NCBI GenBank assembly: GCA_044221315.1
Contig: JBGAPK010000024.1
Location: 1-64,000, forward strand
Direction of reading: 5' to 3'
Source of the DNA: JAFEBO01 sp044221315
Lineage (GTDB): Bacteria > Planctomycetota > Phycisphaerae > Phycisphaerales > UBA1924
DNA length: 64,000 nt
Positions 38,029 to 47,142 of the stretch are shown here, piece by piece. The notes under the pieces are model-generated. The model was given only the letters and a program-made list of their open reading frames with translations, was not told the DNA's origin and searched no databases. The translations under genes were made by a program, and so were the position numbers. How positions within the stretch are numbered: position 1 is the stretch's first letter; each line of letters begins with the position of its first letter.

Positions 38029-39936
38029 TTACCCCTCACGTACGGCTTCTACGCCGATGCGAAACGGCGTCACGCTGGCGACTTTGACCGGCTTGCCGAT
38101 CTCGACCATTCCGAATTCGGCGATGACGTCGTGCAGGCGGCCGTTGATTTCGGCCTTGCCGGAAGGGCGGAGCGGGGTGACAGTGATACCCGTGTCGCCG
38201 ACCGCGATTTCACTGGTGCCCATCGCGGCGAGCATGGAGCCCTCGCCCCCGGACTCGAAGTCCGGATCCTGAAGGACAAGGTGACGCAGAGCGGGGATGC
38301 TGCCGAGGTTGCGGTAGATGAAAAAGAGGGCGATCCAGGTAGTCGCTCCGGCGAGGAGCATGGTGGTGACGCCCGCGGCGAGGCCCGAGCGGAATTCGGC
38401 TGCGGTGGCGCCGATGCCGCTCGAGCCGGGGACAAAGACCCCGATCATTCCGACGAGGAGGCAGAGCAAACCCAGCACGCCGGCGATGCCGAAGCCGGGG
38501 AGTATGAAGATTTCCGCGGCCAGCAGGACAACGCCGAACAGGATGGCCGCGAGCTGCCACCACATGGCCATTCCGACGATGATGGGCGGCAGGAAGAGCG
38601 CGACGAGGCAGAGGATGGCGATGGTGGCGGGAAGCGTGACGCCGGGGGAGAACATCTCGATGAAGATGCAGATGAGGAAGACGGTGATCAAAAGCCCACG
38701 CACCCAGGAGGCGGACATGAAGCGGGCGAGAGCTTCGGACCAGGACTCGTCGAACCGGGTCATGGAACTGGCGCCGGCATACTTCTGAAGGTCGGAGTCG
38801 GAGTTGACAGGGGCGAGGGCCGGCGTGCCGTCGGGTCCGGGCGAAGAGTTCGAGGCGAGCTGGAAATAGACCATCTCGCGTTCGTGAAGGACGATCGCTC
38901 CGTCGCCGTTGCAGATCTTTGCCAGCAGCGTGTACCGGCCGGAGGAGTTGTCCCCGGTGCGTGGCCGGAGCGATGGCGTCGCGCCGACGAGGTCGAGCGC
39001 TTGCTCGGTCTTGGCCCTGATATCCGCAAGCGACGGGGCCGCGGGCGTGAAAGGGGTCGCCTCCGGGGAGGAATCGACGGTATCCGGCGCGGGTTTCTCG
39101 GTGAGCGCGGGCGGGATCGAACGCCGCGCGGCGGCACGGCCCGGCGCGCGCGTCGCGGTTTCGTTGCTCCCCACGGTCGCGGTGGCGAGCATCGGCTGAA
39201 GCACCGGATTGTCGGGAAACATGCGTTCAAATTCGGCGCGGTCCACGGCGAAACGGACGCCGGTCTGGTTGTCCTGCACCCACCAGAGTTCGGCGTCGGT
39301 CGCGACGATGGCCTGTACGAGCAATTCGTCCCACTGGTACTCGCCGGCGGCGCGGTTGTGACGCCGGGCCGAATCGACCAGGTCGGCGAGCAGCGGCGGG
39401 AGGAGTTTCTGCCGCTCGTCGTTGTTCATGCCGCGGATTTGCGTGGTGAACGAGGCACGGTCGAAAACGGGTTTGATGACCTTGGCGTCGCCGAACCCCG
39501 AGCCATCGGAGACAACGATGTCGCGGCAGGCGAGCGCGATGATCGCGCCGCCGGAGTAGGCCTGGGGGTTGATCCACGCGACGGAGTTACGAATCGGGCT
39601 CTGCTTGATCGCATTCGAAATCTCGAGCACGGCGCCGAGCTCGCCGCCGGGGGTGTCGAGGTCCACCACGATGGCATCGGCTTTGAGCGCGATGGCTTCA
39701 TCGAGGCGTCGGCGGAAACTGCGGGCCATGATTCCGTCGATGGGTCCATCGATCGTGATGACCGCGATGGAATTCGCCTGACGCGAAGCGGAAACAGAAG
39801 CGAGTCCGGGCGTTGAGCCGGGCGCGGGATTCGAGGAGCCGGCGCGGGATGCGGGGAGGAGAAGAGCAACCGCCGCGACGAAGGCGAGGGCGGTCAAGAG
39901 CAGACGGGAAGATATCGGACCACGGGCTCCGTGCAT
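38029..39936 (-). CDS. NfeD1b-type protein (ClpP-fold serine protease, membrane domain, OB domain)
   Basis: A 635-residue long NfeD protein. A signal sequence is followed by a ClpP/SppA-fold protease domain (SIAVITIDGPIDGIM, VVDLDTPGGELGAVLEI, and the nucleophile Ser in NPQAYSGGAIIALA). A linker of about 150 residues is rich in Pro, Ala and Thr. Then come four or five membrane helices (about residues 400-540) and a C-terminal NfeD OB domain. Such proteins are thought to cleave membrane proteins or flotillin partners. The short NfeD gene follows; floA is about 10 kb away. Confidence 0.88.
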   Translation of the reverse strand: MHGARGPISSRLLLTALAFVAAVALLLPASRAGSSNPAPGSTPGLASVSASRQANSIAVITIDGPIDGIMARSFRRRLDEAIALKADAIVVDLDTPGGELGAVLEISNAIKQSPIRNSVAWINPQAYSGGAIIALACRDIVVSDGSGFGDAKVIKPVFDRASFTTQIRGMNNDERQKLLPPLLADLVDSARRHNRAAGEYQWDELLVQAIVATDAELWWVQDNQTGVRFAVDRAEFERMFPDNPVLQPMLATATVGSNETATRAPGRAAARRSIPPALTEKPAPDTVDSSPEATPFTPAAPSLADIRAKTEQALDLVGATPSLRPRTGDNSSGRYTLLAKICNGDGAIVLHEREMVYFQLASNSSPGPDGTPALAPVNSDSDLQKYAGASSMTRFDESWSEALARFMSASWVRGLLITVFLICIFIEMFSPGVTLPATIAILCLVALFLPPIIVGMAMWWQLAAILFGVVLLAAEIFILPGFGIAGVLGLLCLLVGMIGVFVPGSSGIGATAAEFRSGLAAGVTTMLLAGATTWIALFFIYRNLGSIPALRHLVLQDPDFESGGEGSMLAAMGTSEIAVGDTGITVTPLRPSGKAEINGRLHDVIAEFGMVEIGKPVKVASVTPFRIGVEAVREG

Positions 39937-40097
39937 GCGTCATTCTAGATTCGTGATGGGGAGGTGCTGGTTTCAGTCCTTGGGCCGGCGCGCCGGGAAA
40001 CTGGGGAAGAGCTGCAAGCCCGAGGCCAGTTGCGTCAAGTCCTTCTGCCGGCCCGGCGGACATTCCCCGCGGCATCCGGCTCAAGGAGATCAACACT

Positions 40098-40712
40098 ATG
40101 AATTTTTATTGGGGATGCGTCGGCGCGCTGACGCTTGGCACGTCGTGCATTGCGGCGATCGTCGGTACAACCGGAGCGGCGGTACTGGTTGCGCCTCCGC
40201 CGTCGCTGGCGTCGGGTGTGTACGTCCACAGCACGCAAGTTCGTGTCATGAACGAAAAGGCCGGCGTTTTGTGGAGCGGGACGGTCGACCGGTACCTGCC
40301 GCCGATCGGTGTCGCGCAGAATTTTTTCACAGTGGCTCCGGCCGCCATCGGGCCGACCTGGGTGAACAGCCACCTGATCCACTTTGACAACAAGAACGTG
40401 CCGCAGGCGGGACCCGTGACCGGAACAGTCACCTTTGATAAGGCGATCATCGGCGTGATTTACACCAATTTGAGGCTGGATGCGAGCGATGCGGCGTTAG
40501 GAAATCCGGGGACCATCTATCCGTTCGGTCATCCGAACCGCGGGTTCAGCACCGTCATAGACACGTTTACGCTGCTCAGCCCGTTCACGCTGCGGTTCAC
40601 GCTGGCAAACGGCGGGGAGATGGATCAGATCCGCGTGCTGACCGTTCCCGCGCCCGCGGCGGGGGCACTGGGGCTTTCGATGCTGGTGGCTGCGCGCCGT
40701 CGCCGGGCGTGA
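40098..40712 (+). CDS. Small PEP-CTERM-type secreted protein
   Basis: A 204-residue protein with an N-terminal hydrophobic signal (CVGALTLGTSCIAAIVGTTG), a single beta-rich domain of about 150 residues with no recognised family, and a C-terminal sorting tail, TVPAPAAGALGLSMLVAA then RRRRA. A GGAG at about 40084 precedes the ATG. The gene is alone between the divergent NfeD gene and the convergent NUDIX gene, whose stop lies 7 bases away. The domain includes a FGHPNRGFSTVIDTFTL stretch seen in some planctomycete surface proteins, from memory. Confidence 0.8.
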   Translation: MNFYWGCVGALTLGTSCIAAIVGTTGAAVLVAPPPSLASGVYVHSTQVRVMNEKAGVLWSGTVDRYLPPIGVAQNFFTVAPAAIGPTWVNSHLIHFDNKNVPQAGPVTGTVTFDKAIIGVIYTNLRLDASDAALGNPGTIYPFGHPNRGFSTVIDTFTLLSPFTLRFTLANGGEMDQIRVLTVPAPAAGALGLSMLVAARRRRA

Positions 40713-40718
40713 GATTCT

Positions 40719-41279
40719 TTAACAGGCGGGCGTTTTCTGCTCGACGCGCCAGGTGAGTTCCTCGCCATTGTCTCCCAGGCACTCGATGTGCACGGCAAAG
40801 AACCCGGGGCGGCCATCGGGCTTCTTTGGTTCGTGTTCCCAGACCAGGGGCCAGATTATTTTGCGGTCCGAATCCGGGATTGGCAGTGACTCGATCTGGT
40901 CGCGTCGGAACCAGTCCAGGCGGCCCTCGGGCATGTCGCGTGGTTCGACCCAGACCGGGCCAAGGACGCGGTAATAGAACAGGAGCCAGTGTCCGCGCCC
41001 CTCAAAGGCCCGCTCGCTGATCAGGCCGGTGAGGTGGAGGCGTTCGATCGGGACGTCGATTCCGGCCTCCTCCTGAATTTCCCGCTGGGCGCAACGGGCG
41101 GGGGACTCCCCGTGATCGACATCCAGCTTGCCGCCGATGGGGGAGACCAGTCCGAGATTTGGGGCCTTGATGCGTTTGAGCAGCAGGATGCGGCCGTCCT
41201 TGTCTCGGAGGTCGCAGAGGCAGGCAAGGCGGTAGGGGAGCTTGGAGGAGGTGCCGGCGTTTACGGCGTATTGGGGCAT
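40719..41279 (-). CDS. NUDIX hydrolase
   Basis: A 186-residue NUDIX pyrophosphohydrolase. The full Nudix box G-x5-E-x7-REUxEExGU is present: GGKLDVDHGESPARCAQREI then QEEAGI at about residues 45-70, supplying the Mg-binding glutamates. The adjacent ILLLKRIKAPNLGLVSPIGG resembles MutT-like enzymes that sanitise nucleotides, but the substrate cannot be assigned. The ATG at 41279 starts just before the domain; a longer open frame upstream runs through an inverted repeat and is rejected. It is divergent from murC. Confidence 0.85.
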   Translation of the reverse strand: MPQYAVNAGTSSKLPYRLACLCDLRDKDGRILLLKRIKAPNLGLVSPIGGKLDVDHGESPARCAQREIQEEAGIDVPIERLHLTGLISERAFEGRGHWLLFYYRVLGPVWVEPRDMPEGRLDWFRRDQIESLPIPDSDRKIIWPLVWEHEPKKPDGRPGFFAVHIECLGDNGEELTWRVEQKTPAC

Positions 41280-41297
41280 CAGGGAGGGTAGAGGAGA

Positions 41298-41439
41298 AAG
41301 TGGCGAAGTGGTGAAGGGACACAGTGGCAGTGTGGCATTCCGCGACCGGCCCGGGCCGTGCGGGCGGCTGATTCGAGCGCCGTTCGCGGCCGTGCGCCGG
41401 ATCGCTTTGCCACGCTGTCCCTTTGCCACCGTGCCACTT
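41298..41439. repeat. Imperfect inverted repeat between the NUDIX gene and murC
   Basis: The 32 bases at 41298-41329 match the reverse complement of 41408-41439 at 25 positions, including AAGTGGC, AAGGGACA and GTGGCA. The arms themselves have a roughly 7-base internal rhythm of GTGG units. About 78 GC-rich bases separate them. The architecture resembles the element inserted in mqnE, though the unit sequence differs. Confidence 0.75.
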
Positions 41440-41495
41440 CCGGTGTCCTGCGTTCTGCCTCACGTTTGAACGCCCGCCCTGCCGATACCGCCCTC

Positions 41496-43145
41496 ATGTC
41501 GAGCCTTCCTGTGTCGTCATTGGCCCCGGCCGCGGGCCGCTCTGCGCTTCCGCTTACGATCGACACGCCCGCCCTTCGCTATGTGCCAAGCGGCGTGCGA
41601 GAGGAGCTGCGAGGGCCCTTGAAGTTCACGAGCGCCAGGCAGGACGAGCCCGCGGCACGACGCAGCTTGGACGTCGCGGGGAAGTGCGTCTACCTGGTGG
41701 GGATCGGTGGGTGCGGCATGAGCGGCCTGGCCCGGATGCTGCGGTCGCGCGGGGCCGTCGTCAGCGGCTCGGACATGAATGCATCGGAGGTGACCGACGC
41801 ACTTGTCGCCGAAGGGATCCAGGTCGGGTTCGACCAGTCGAAGCGGTGGCTGCCGGACGGCTGCGAGATGGTGATCTGCTCGGCGGCGATCAAGGCGGAT
41901 CACCCGCAGGTGCAGGAGGCGAGAGGTCGCGGTTTGCCGGTGCTTTTCTATGCGGAGGCCCTGGGCCTGTGCATGCTGGGGCGGACTGGGGTGGCGATCG
42001 CGGGGACGCACGGGAAGAGTTCAACGACGGCGATGCTCGGAACGGCGCTCACGGACGCGGGGATCAATCCGACGGTGATCGTGGGTGCGACGGTGGGGCA
42101 GTTGGCGACGGGTGCGCTCGGGACTTTGCCGCGGCCGGCGGGATCGCAGGTTTCGGGGTTTCGGCTCGGCGCAGATGAGGTTCCGGCCGGAGCATACAAG
42201 GGCAAACCGGGCGTTCTGGTGGCGGAGAGCTGCGAGTTCAACCGGAGTTTTCACAACCTGCATCCGACCATCGCCAGCATCAGCAGTGTCGAGGCGGACC
42301 ACCTCGACATGTACGGGACGTTTGAGGCGGTGGTGGAGAGCTTCCGGGAGTTTGTGCGGCTGATTCCGCCCGCGCGCGAGGGCGGAAAGTTGCTGATCGC
42401 GCACGAGGGCGCCCACCGACGCAAAGTCGCGGCCGGGCTTGAGTGCGAGGTGGCGACAATCGGATTCTCACCCGAGGCGGACTGGGTGGTGACGTACGAG
42501 CCGGAGACGCGGAAGGTGGCTTTGCGGCATGGAAACGTGCCGATTCAGACTTGGACGATGCGCATCCCCGGTGCGCACAACGCGATGAACGCGGCGACCG
42601 CGATGGTGCTGGCGACGTGGCTTGGAGCGGATGCGGCGACGGTTGGAAAGTCGCTTTCGGCGTTCGCGGGAGTCGATCGGCGAAACCAGTTGCTCGGTGA
42701 GCGAACGGTCGGTACCGGCGCCGTCCGGGTATACGACGATTACGGGCACCATCCGACGGAGATCGATGCAACGCTGAGGGCCTTGCGGGCATTCGAGAAG
42801 CCCGAAAAGCGGGGCGGCCGGCTCATTTGTGTCTTTCAGCCGCACCAGCATTCGCGGACACGGCATTTGCTGGAGGAATTCACGCAGAGCTTTGGCGGCG
42901 CGGATGTTGTTCTCGTGCCGGATATTTATTTTGTGAGAGATTCGGCTGAAGAAAGGGCGAAGATCGGCTCGCAGGACCTTGTGCAGCGGCTCGTGGCGCG
43001 CGGGGTTGAGGCACGCCACATCCCGACCTTTGACGGAATCGTCGAGGAACTCGAGAAGATCGGGAGGCCCGGAGATCTGGTTGTCGTCATGGGCGCCGGG
43101 CCGGTCTACGAAGTCGGCCGGGAGTACCTCGCGCGCGGGGCCTAG
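41496..43145 (+). CDS. murC: UDP-N-acetylmuramate-L-alanine ligase
   Basis: A 549-residue Mur ligase that adds L-Ala to UDP-MurNAc, the first step of the peptidoglycan stem peptide. The Rossmann start is VYLVGIGGCGMSGLARML (about residue 68), the ATP loop GTHGKSSTTAML, and the typical SVEADHLDMYG and DDYGHHPTEIDATLRAL motifs are present. An N-terminal extension of about 65 residues precedes the domain; the ATG at 41496 is the first after the inverted repeat. murB, ddl and an FtsQ-like gene follow in order, as in the division and cell-wall cluster. Confidence 0.94.
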   Translation: MSSLPVSSLAPAAGRSALPLTIDTPALRYVPSGVREELRGPLKFTSARQDEPAARRSLDVAGKCVYLVGIGGCGMSGLARMLRSRGAVVSGSDMNASEVTDALVAEGIQVGFDQSKRWLPDGCEMVICSAAIKADHPQVQEARGRGLPVLFYAEALGLCMLGRTGVAIAGTHGKSSTTAMLGTALTDAGINPTVIVGATVGQLATGALGTLPRPAGSQVSGFRLGADEVPAGAYKGKPGVLVAESCEFNRSFHNLHPTIASISSVEADHLDMYGTFEAVVESFREFVRLIPPAREGGKLLIAHEGAHRRKVAAGLECEVATIGFSPEADWVVTYEPETRKVALRHGNVPIQTWTMRIPGAHNAMNAATAMVLATWLGADAATVGKSLSAFAGVDRRNQLLGERTVGTGAVRVYDDYGHHPTEIDATLRALRAFEKPEKRGGRLICVFQPHQHSRTRHLLEEFTQSFGGADVVLVPDIYFVRDSAEERAKIGSQDLVQRLVARGVEARHIPTFDGIVEELEKIGRPGDLVVVMGAGPVYEVGREYLARGA

Positions 43146-43162
43146 ATCGGCGTGCTTGAATC

Positions 43163-44098
43163 ATGCTCGTGATCGAGGACATCGCCATCTCGCGGCTTGA
43201 GCAGGTCCCCACATGGTTCGGGATCGGCGGCGGCGCGGAGCGGTTTGCGACGGTTCGTTCTGCCGAGCAGTTGGCGCGCGCGCTCGAAATGGACCCGGCC
43301 TTGCGCGTGCTGGGCGACGGGGCCAATCTGCTGGTGGACGATGCGGGGGTCTCGGAGCTGGTGGTGCGTCTGGAGGGCGGTCTTGCGGAGTGGTCGATCG
43401 ACGGCGCGAAGGGGTCGGTAAGGGTCGGTGCAGGAGCAAATCTGCCGAAGCTCATCAACGAGACGGTGCGGGTTGGCCTGTCGGGTCTGGATTCGCTCGC
43501 GGGAATTCCGGCGAGCGTCGGCGGCGCGCTGGTGATGAACGCCGGTGGAAAATTCGGAGAGCTTGAGCAGTTTGTCGTCCGGGTGGATGCGATAACCCGC
43601 GAAGGCAAGCGGATCACGCTCGAGCGTGGCGACATTGCGTTTGGCTATCGCAGGTCCGGTCTGAATCACCTCATTCTGACGGGGTGTGAACTGCAACTCG
43701 TCCCGGATGACCCAGCGGCGGTGCGCAAGCGCCTCAAGGAAGTGATGGCGTACAAGAAGAAGAGCCAGCCGATGGCCGAGAAGAGCGCGGGCTGCACCTA
43801 CAAAAACCCGACGCTCGATCACGACATCATGGACCTGTACGACGCCAACGGGCGGGCGGGCCGGCGCGTCCCTGCAGGACTCCTCATCGATCGCGCTGGG
43901 CTCAAGGCGCTCGCGGTCGGGGCGGTCTCGGTGAGCGACGTGCACGCCAATTTCTTCGTGACCGGACCCGGGGCGACCGCACGCGACGTCATCGCGCTCA
44001 TGGAAGAGGTCGAGCGCCGAGTGATGGACCGTTTCGGAGTGAAGTTGGAGCGCGAGGTTGTCGTCTGGTCATCCGCCCAGTCCGCGGGGGGCGGGTGA
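43163..44098 (+). CDS. murB: UDP-N-acetylenolpyruvoylglucosamine reductase
   Basis: A 311-residue FAD enzyme that reduces UDP-GlcNAc-enolpyruvate to UDP-MurNAc. The FAD-binding part has RVLGDGANLLV and LSGLDSLAGIPASVGGALVM. The site SAGCTYKNP (about residue 212) corresponds to the motif with the catalytic Ser general acid; here that position is Cys. Compact length and the missing extra loops indicate the shorter type II MurB. The stop is 2 bases before the ATG chosen for ddl. Confidence 0.93.
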   Translation: MLVIEDIAISRLEQVPTWFGIGGGAERFATVRSAEQLARALEMDPALRVLGDGANLLVDDAGVSELVVRLEGGLAEWSIDGAKGSVRVGAGANLPKLINETVRVGLSGLDSLAGIPASVGGALVMNAGGKFGELEQFVVRVDAITREGKRITLERGDIAFGYRRSGLNHLILTGCELQLVPDDPAAVRKRLKEVMAYKKKSQPMAEKSAGCTYKNPTLDHDIMDLYDANGRAGRRVPAGLLIDRAGLKALAVGAVSVSDVHANFFVTGPGATARDVIALMEEVERRVMDRFGVKLEREVVVWSSAQSAGGG

Positions 44099-44100
44099 CC

Positions 44101-45027
44101 ATGGACAAAACGACCGTGCTTGTTCTGGGCGGCGGGCCCGACGCCGAACGCGAGGTGAGCCTTGTCAGTTCCAAGGCCGTCGCGGGTGCAATCGACCGCT
44201 CGGGCGAACTTGTCGCGAACTACCAAGTCATTGGCAAGCCGGGTGAGGGCGAGCTTCGCGCCCTGGCCGGTGATGTGGTTTTTCCGGTCCTGCATGGCGG
44301 ATGGGGCGAAGGCGGTCCACTTCAGGATCTTCTGGAGAAAGACGGGCGGCCGTACGTTGGCTGCCGCCCTGCCGCGGCACGCCTGGCAATGGACAAGATG
44401 GCGACCAAACTGCTCGCATCGCGTCTGGGGGTGCCGACCCAAGCCGCGGGGGTGTTCAACGGTCGGGACGATGGGAGGCCGTTTGGCTTGCCGGTGGTAC
44501 TCAAACCGGTGCACGAGGGATCGAGCGTTGGTGTGCACATCTGCCGCACTGAGGGAGATTGGGAGAAAGCGGTGCGAGCGGTTCAGGCCGATATCCGAGA
44601 GCACCCTTCGCGGGTCTACATGATCGAGCAGGCCGTGCTCGGCGGCAGCGAACTGACCGTGGGAGTTCTCGACGGTAAGCCGCTGTCGCCAATAGAGATA
44701 AAGCCAACCGTCGAGTTCTACGACTACGAGGCGAAGTACCAGCGGAATGACACCCAGTACATCGTCGGTCCTACGCTGCCGGCCGGAGTCGGGGCGGCGA
44801 TCCAGAAGTACGCCAAGGCCATGTTCGACGGGCTCGGGGCTCGTCACCTGGCCCGGGTGGACTTTCTGCTCGACCGTGAGGGGTGTGTCTGGCTGCTGGA
44901 GGTGAACACCATGCCCGGGTTCACCGACCATTCTTTACTTCCCATGGCGGCGTCCAAGGAGGGATTGCCGATGGAGAGGTTGTGCGCGGCGCTCGTCAAG
45001 ATGGCGCAGCGCGATGGGCGCCACTAG
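44101..45027 (+). CDS. ddl: D-alanine-D-alanine ligase
   Basis: A 308-residue ATP-grasp ligase that makes the D-Ala-D-Ala dipeptide for UDP-MurNAc-pentapeptide. Recognised pieces are LVLGGGPDAEREVSLVSS at the N terminus, VVFPVLHGGWGEGGPLQDLL, PVVLKPVHEGSSVGVHI, GGSELTVGVLDGKPLSPIEI and the metal/substrate end LLEVNTMPGFTDHSLLP. The ATG at 44101 has a G-rich run upstream; a GTG at 44095 overlapping the murB stop is the alternative. Confidence 0.94.
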   Translation: MDKTTVLVLGGGPDAEREVSLVSSKAVAGAIDRSGELVANYQVIGKPGEGELRALAGDVVFPVLHGGWGEGGPLQDLLEKDGRPYVGCRPAAARLAMDKMATKLLASRLGVPTQAAGVFNGRDDGRPFGLPVVLKPVHEGSSVGVHICRTEGDWEKAVRAVQADIREHPSRVYMIEQAVLGGSELTVGVLDGKPLSPIEIKPTVEFYDYEAKYQRNDTQYIVGPTLPAGVGAAIQKYAKAMFDGLGARHLARVDFLLDREGCVWLLEVNTMPGFTDHSLLPMAASKEGLPMERLCAALVKMAQRDGRH

Positions 45028-45039
45028 GCGCGGAGAGCA

Positions 45040-46092
45040 ATGGATCGCTCGATGGAGCCAATCGCCAACATTCCGACCGCGACCACGGTGGAGGCACGAG
45101 AAGCCTCGCGTCGGTCCTTGGACTGGAAGGCGTTCTTTTCGCACCTGACGACGTTGGTCAGCGTGGCATTGGTCGTCGGCCTCGGACTCGGATTTCTGCT
45201 GCTGCGTGGGCCGATTCGCCAGCGGGCGGAGGCCGTGGTGTCGAAAGAGCCTGCACGAATCCGGGTGGAATGGCCTGAACTGAGGCGCTCGGAATCAAAG
45301 TCGGCGCCTGTTGCTGCCGGCCGTCCTGTGGTCGAAGCAATGACCTGGCTCGCGCCCCAGTTCCAGGAAGAGATCCTCCGGATCGCGACCAACGCCCTTG
45401 GTTCTAATCCGGACCAGTTGTCGCGAGCGCCTCTGGATGCGATCGGGGCCGCTCTCGAGGCATCGGGCTGGTTCGAGGGGCGTCCAAATGTGTCACGCGA
45501 GGGGGGTTCGGAGATCGTGGTGCGCGGCACATGGCGTGTCCCCGCTGCGGTCGTGCGGGTTGAGCAGAGCGGTGATTCGAAGGACTACCTGATCAGTTGG
45601 GATGGCAGGCCGATGCCGGTGGTGTATCCCCAAGGCCGGTCGGGCCTGCCTGTGATTCTGGGAGTGATGAACGGGCCGCCCAGAAGCGCCGGCGGGGAGA
45701 CGGCATTCGCTGAAGTCTGGCCGGGCGATGACGTTGCCGCGGGCTTGGAACTGCTTCGAATTGTCGCGGTCCAGCCCTGGAAAGCGCAGGTCGCCGGGGT
45801 GGATGTCACGGGATATGCCCAATCTCGCCAATTGGTCATCACGTCGGTCCATTCGACGCGCCTTGTCTGGGGGGGGAGGCCGTCTAAGCCGCTGACCGGC
45901 GAATGTTCGACGAACGTGAAGCTGAGCAAGATCTCGGAACTGAATTCGCTCTCGAACCGGATCGATGCCGGGCACGCCGAAATCGAATTGTGGTGGCCGA
46001 TCAACAAGCCGCTGGAAATCGACCGCAGCGCGAGCGCGGAGGGCAAAGGTCCGGCGGTGGAGAGCGCCCACGCAGAGGCGAGCCGTCGCTGA
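45040..46092 (+). CDS. Divergent FtsQ/DivIB-like division protein
   Basis: A 350-residue bitopic membrane protein. One membrane helix (SHLTTLVSVALVVGLGLGFL, about residues 34-55) follows a short cytoplasmic tail, and the rest is extracytoplasmic. A POTRA-like unit is suggested by LDAIGAALEASGWFEG with IVVRGTWRVPAAVVRVEQ, and the end region (RLVWGGRPSKP ... KLSKISELNSL) resembles the FtsQ beta domain. Position directly after murC-murB-ddl is the classical place of ftsQ. Overall similarity is low, so the name is withheld. No ftsA or ftsZ follows. Confidence 0.65.
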   Translation: MDRSMEPIANIPTATTVEAREASRRSLDWKAFFSHLTTLVSVALVVGLGLGFLLLRGPIRQRAEAVVSKEPARIRVEWPELRRSESKSAPVAAGRPVVEAMTWLAPQFQEEILRIATNALGSNPDQLSRAPLDAIGAALEASGWFEGRPNVSREGGSEIVVRGTWRVPAAVVRVEQSGDSKDYLISWDGRPMPVVYPQGRSGLPVILGVMNGPPRSAGGETAFAEVWPGDDVAAGLELLRIVAVQPWKAQVAGVDVTGYAQSRQLVITSVHSTRLVWGGRPSKPLTGECSTNVKLSKISELNSLSNRIDAGHAEIELWWPINKPLEIDRSASAEGKGPAVESAHAEASRR

Positions 46093-46124
46093 TGCCGTAA
46101 AATAGGCGTCGCCGAGTCTCAGCC

Positions 46125-47108
46125 ATGACGCAGGATCCGGAGCAGCACGCGGACGATCAATCGGGCGCCGATCCCGGTGAACGCGTCGTGTCGCTTCCTG
46201 AATCGAGCCCCGCGTCGAGTAGGGCGCGAAGGCGACGTCCGCTCGAATGGATCAGGTCGGAACTGTCGATCGCGAAAGGAACCGAGGCTGACCGATGGTC
46301 GCACCGACGGGGCGAACCTCGGACGTTCGCGTTTCTCTGGGCGATCTACCTGATGCTCGGCTCGATCATCGCGCTGGGCGTGGTGCTCGCGGGCGGGATC
46401 GTGACTCTGGACGCGTACCAGCCGCTGTCGCGTGCGCTCGTTGTGACCCTGACGGTGGGGGTGATGGTTTTCTGGCCGCTCATCCGACTGAGCCAGGCCG
46501 CGCCGCCCGAGGGCTCGCGCCTGGCGGTGCTCAAGGATCTTGCAGTCGTATTGATCCCGCTGCAGGCGGTGGTCTGGCCGCAGATGTTCCTCGCGAGGTG
46601 GAATATCAACATCGTCGAAGCGACGTCGCTGGCGATCATCGCGTGGGGGCTCCTGGTCGGCGCTCTGCTGGTGATCGCGATCCGATCGAACATGACTTGG
46701 CGCAGCGCCTGGATGTTGCTGGTGGTGGTGCTGGCGATCGGCGGAGCGGGGATCGCAATCGTGTCCGGCCTGACGAGTCCGGATCTGTTGCGACCGCGCC
46801 GGCCCGGGGCGGCTCACACGCTTGTGCTTGCGTCCGGGGCGGGGCTCGTCGCTGATATTTCGGCAGACCGTTCCTGGTCGGGCGCCTGGGCACTCGTTCT
46901 TCCCGAGCACTGGCGCGCCGTGCGCTGGACGTATGGGGTGGCCGGGGCCTCCTGGGTCGTGGCTCTCTTCGTCACGCGTTCGCGGCGTCGGGATGAATAC
47001 CCTTCCGGGCTCGACGGGGCGGGTGGTCCGCCCGTGGTCATTGCGCCGCCCGGTCCCGATCCTGCCGTGCATGGTCTGGGTGGCGAAGGTGGGTCGGAGA
47101 CGGAATGA
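46125..47108 (+). CDS. Uncharacterised polytopic membrane protein
   Basis: A 327-residue protein with a charged cytoplasmic N terminus of about 70 residues (Arg-rich at SSRARRRRP) and then about six hydrophobic helices: FLWAIYLMLGSIIALGVVLA, VVTLTVGVMVFWPLIRL, LVGALLVIAI, SAWMLLVVVLAIGGAGIAIV, and a last one near YGVAGASWVVALFV. It has a Pro/Gly-rich tail. I recognise no family. It lies between the FtsQ-like gene and greA on the same strand, 32 and 34 bases away, so they may be co-transcribed. Confidence 0.65.
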   Translation: MTQDPEQHADDQSGADPGERVVSLPESSPASSRARRRRPLEWIRSELSIAKGTEADRWSHRRGEPRTFAFLWAIYLMLGSIIALGVVLAGGIVTLDAYQPLSRALVVTLTVGVMVFWPLIRLSQAAPPEGSRLAVLKDLAVVLIPLQAVVWPQMFLARWNINIVEATSLAIIAWGLLVGALLVIAIRSNMTWRSAWMLLVVVLAIGGAGIAIVSGLTSPDLLRPRRPGAAHTLVLASGAGLVADISADRSWSGAWALVLPEHWRAVRWTYGVAGASWVVALFVTRSRRRDEYPSGLDGAGGPPVVIAPPGPDPAVHGLGGEGGSETE

Positions 47109-47142
47109 TCCCGCGTCGGGTTGCGTGGATGAAGGAAGTGCG

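Noticed and set aside
41280..41495. Upstream extensions of the NUDIX gene and murC through the inverted repeat
   Set aside because: The extra residues are repeat-derived and not like either family; internal ATGs begin at the domains.
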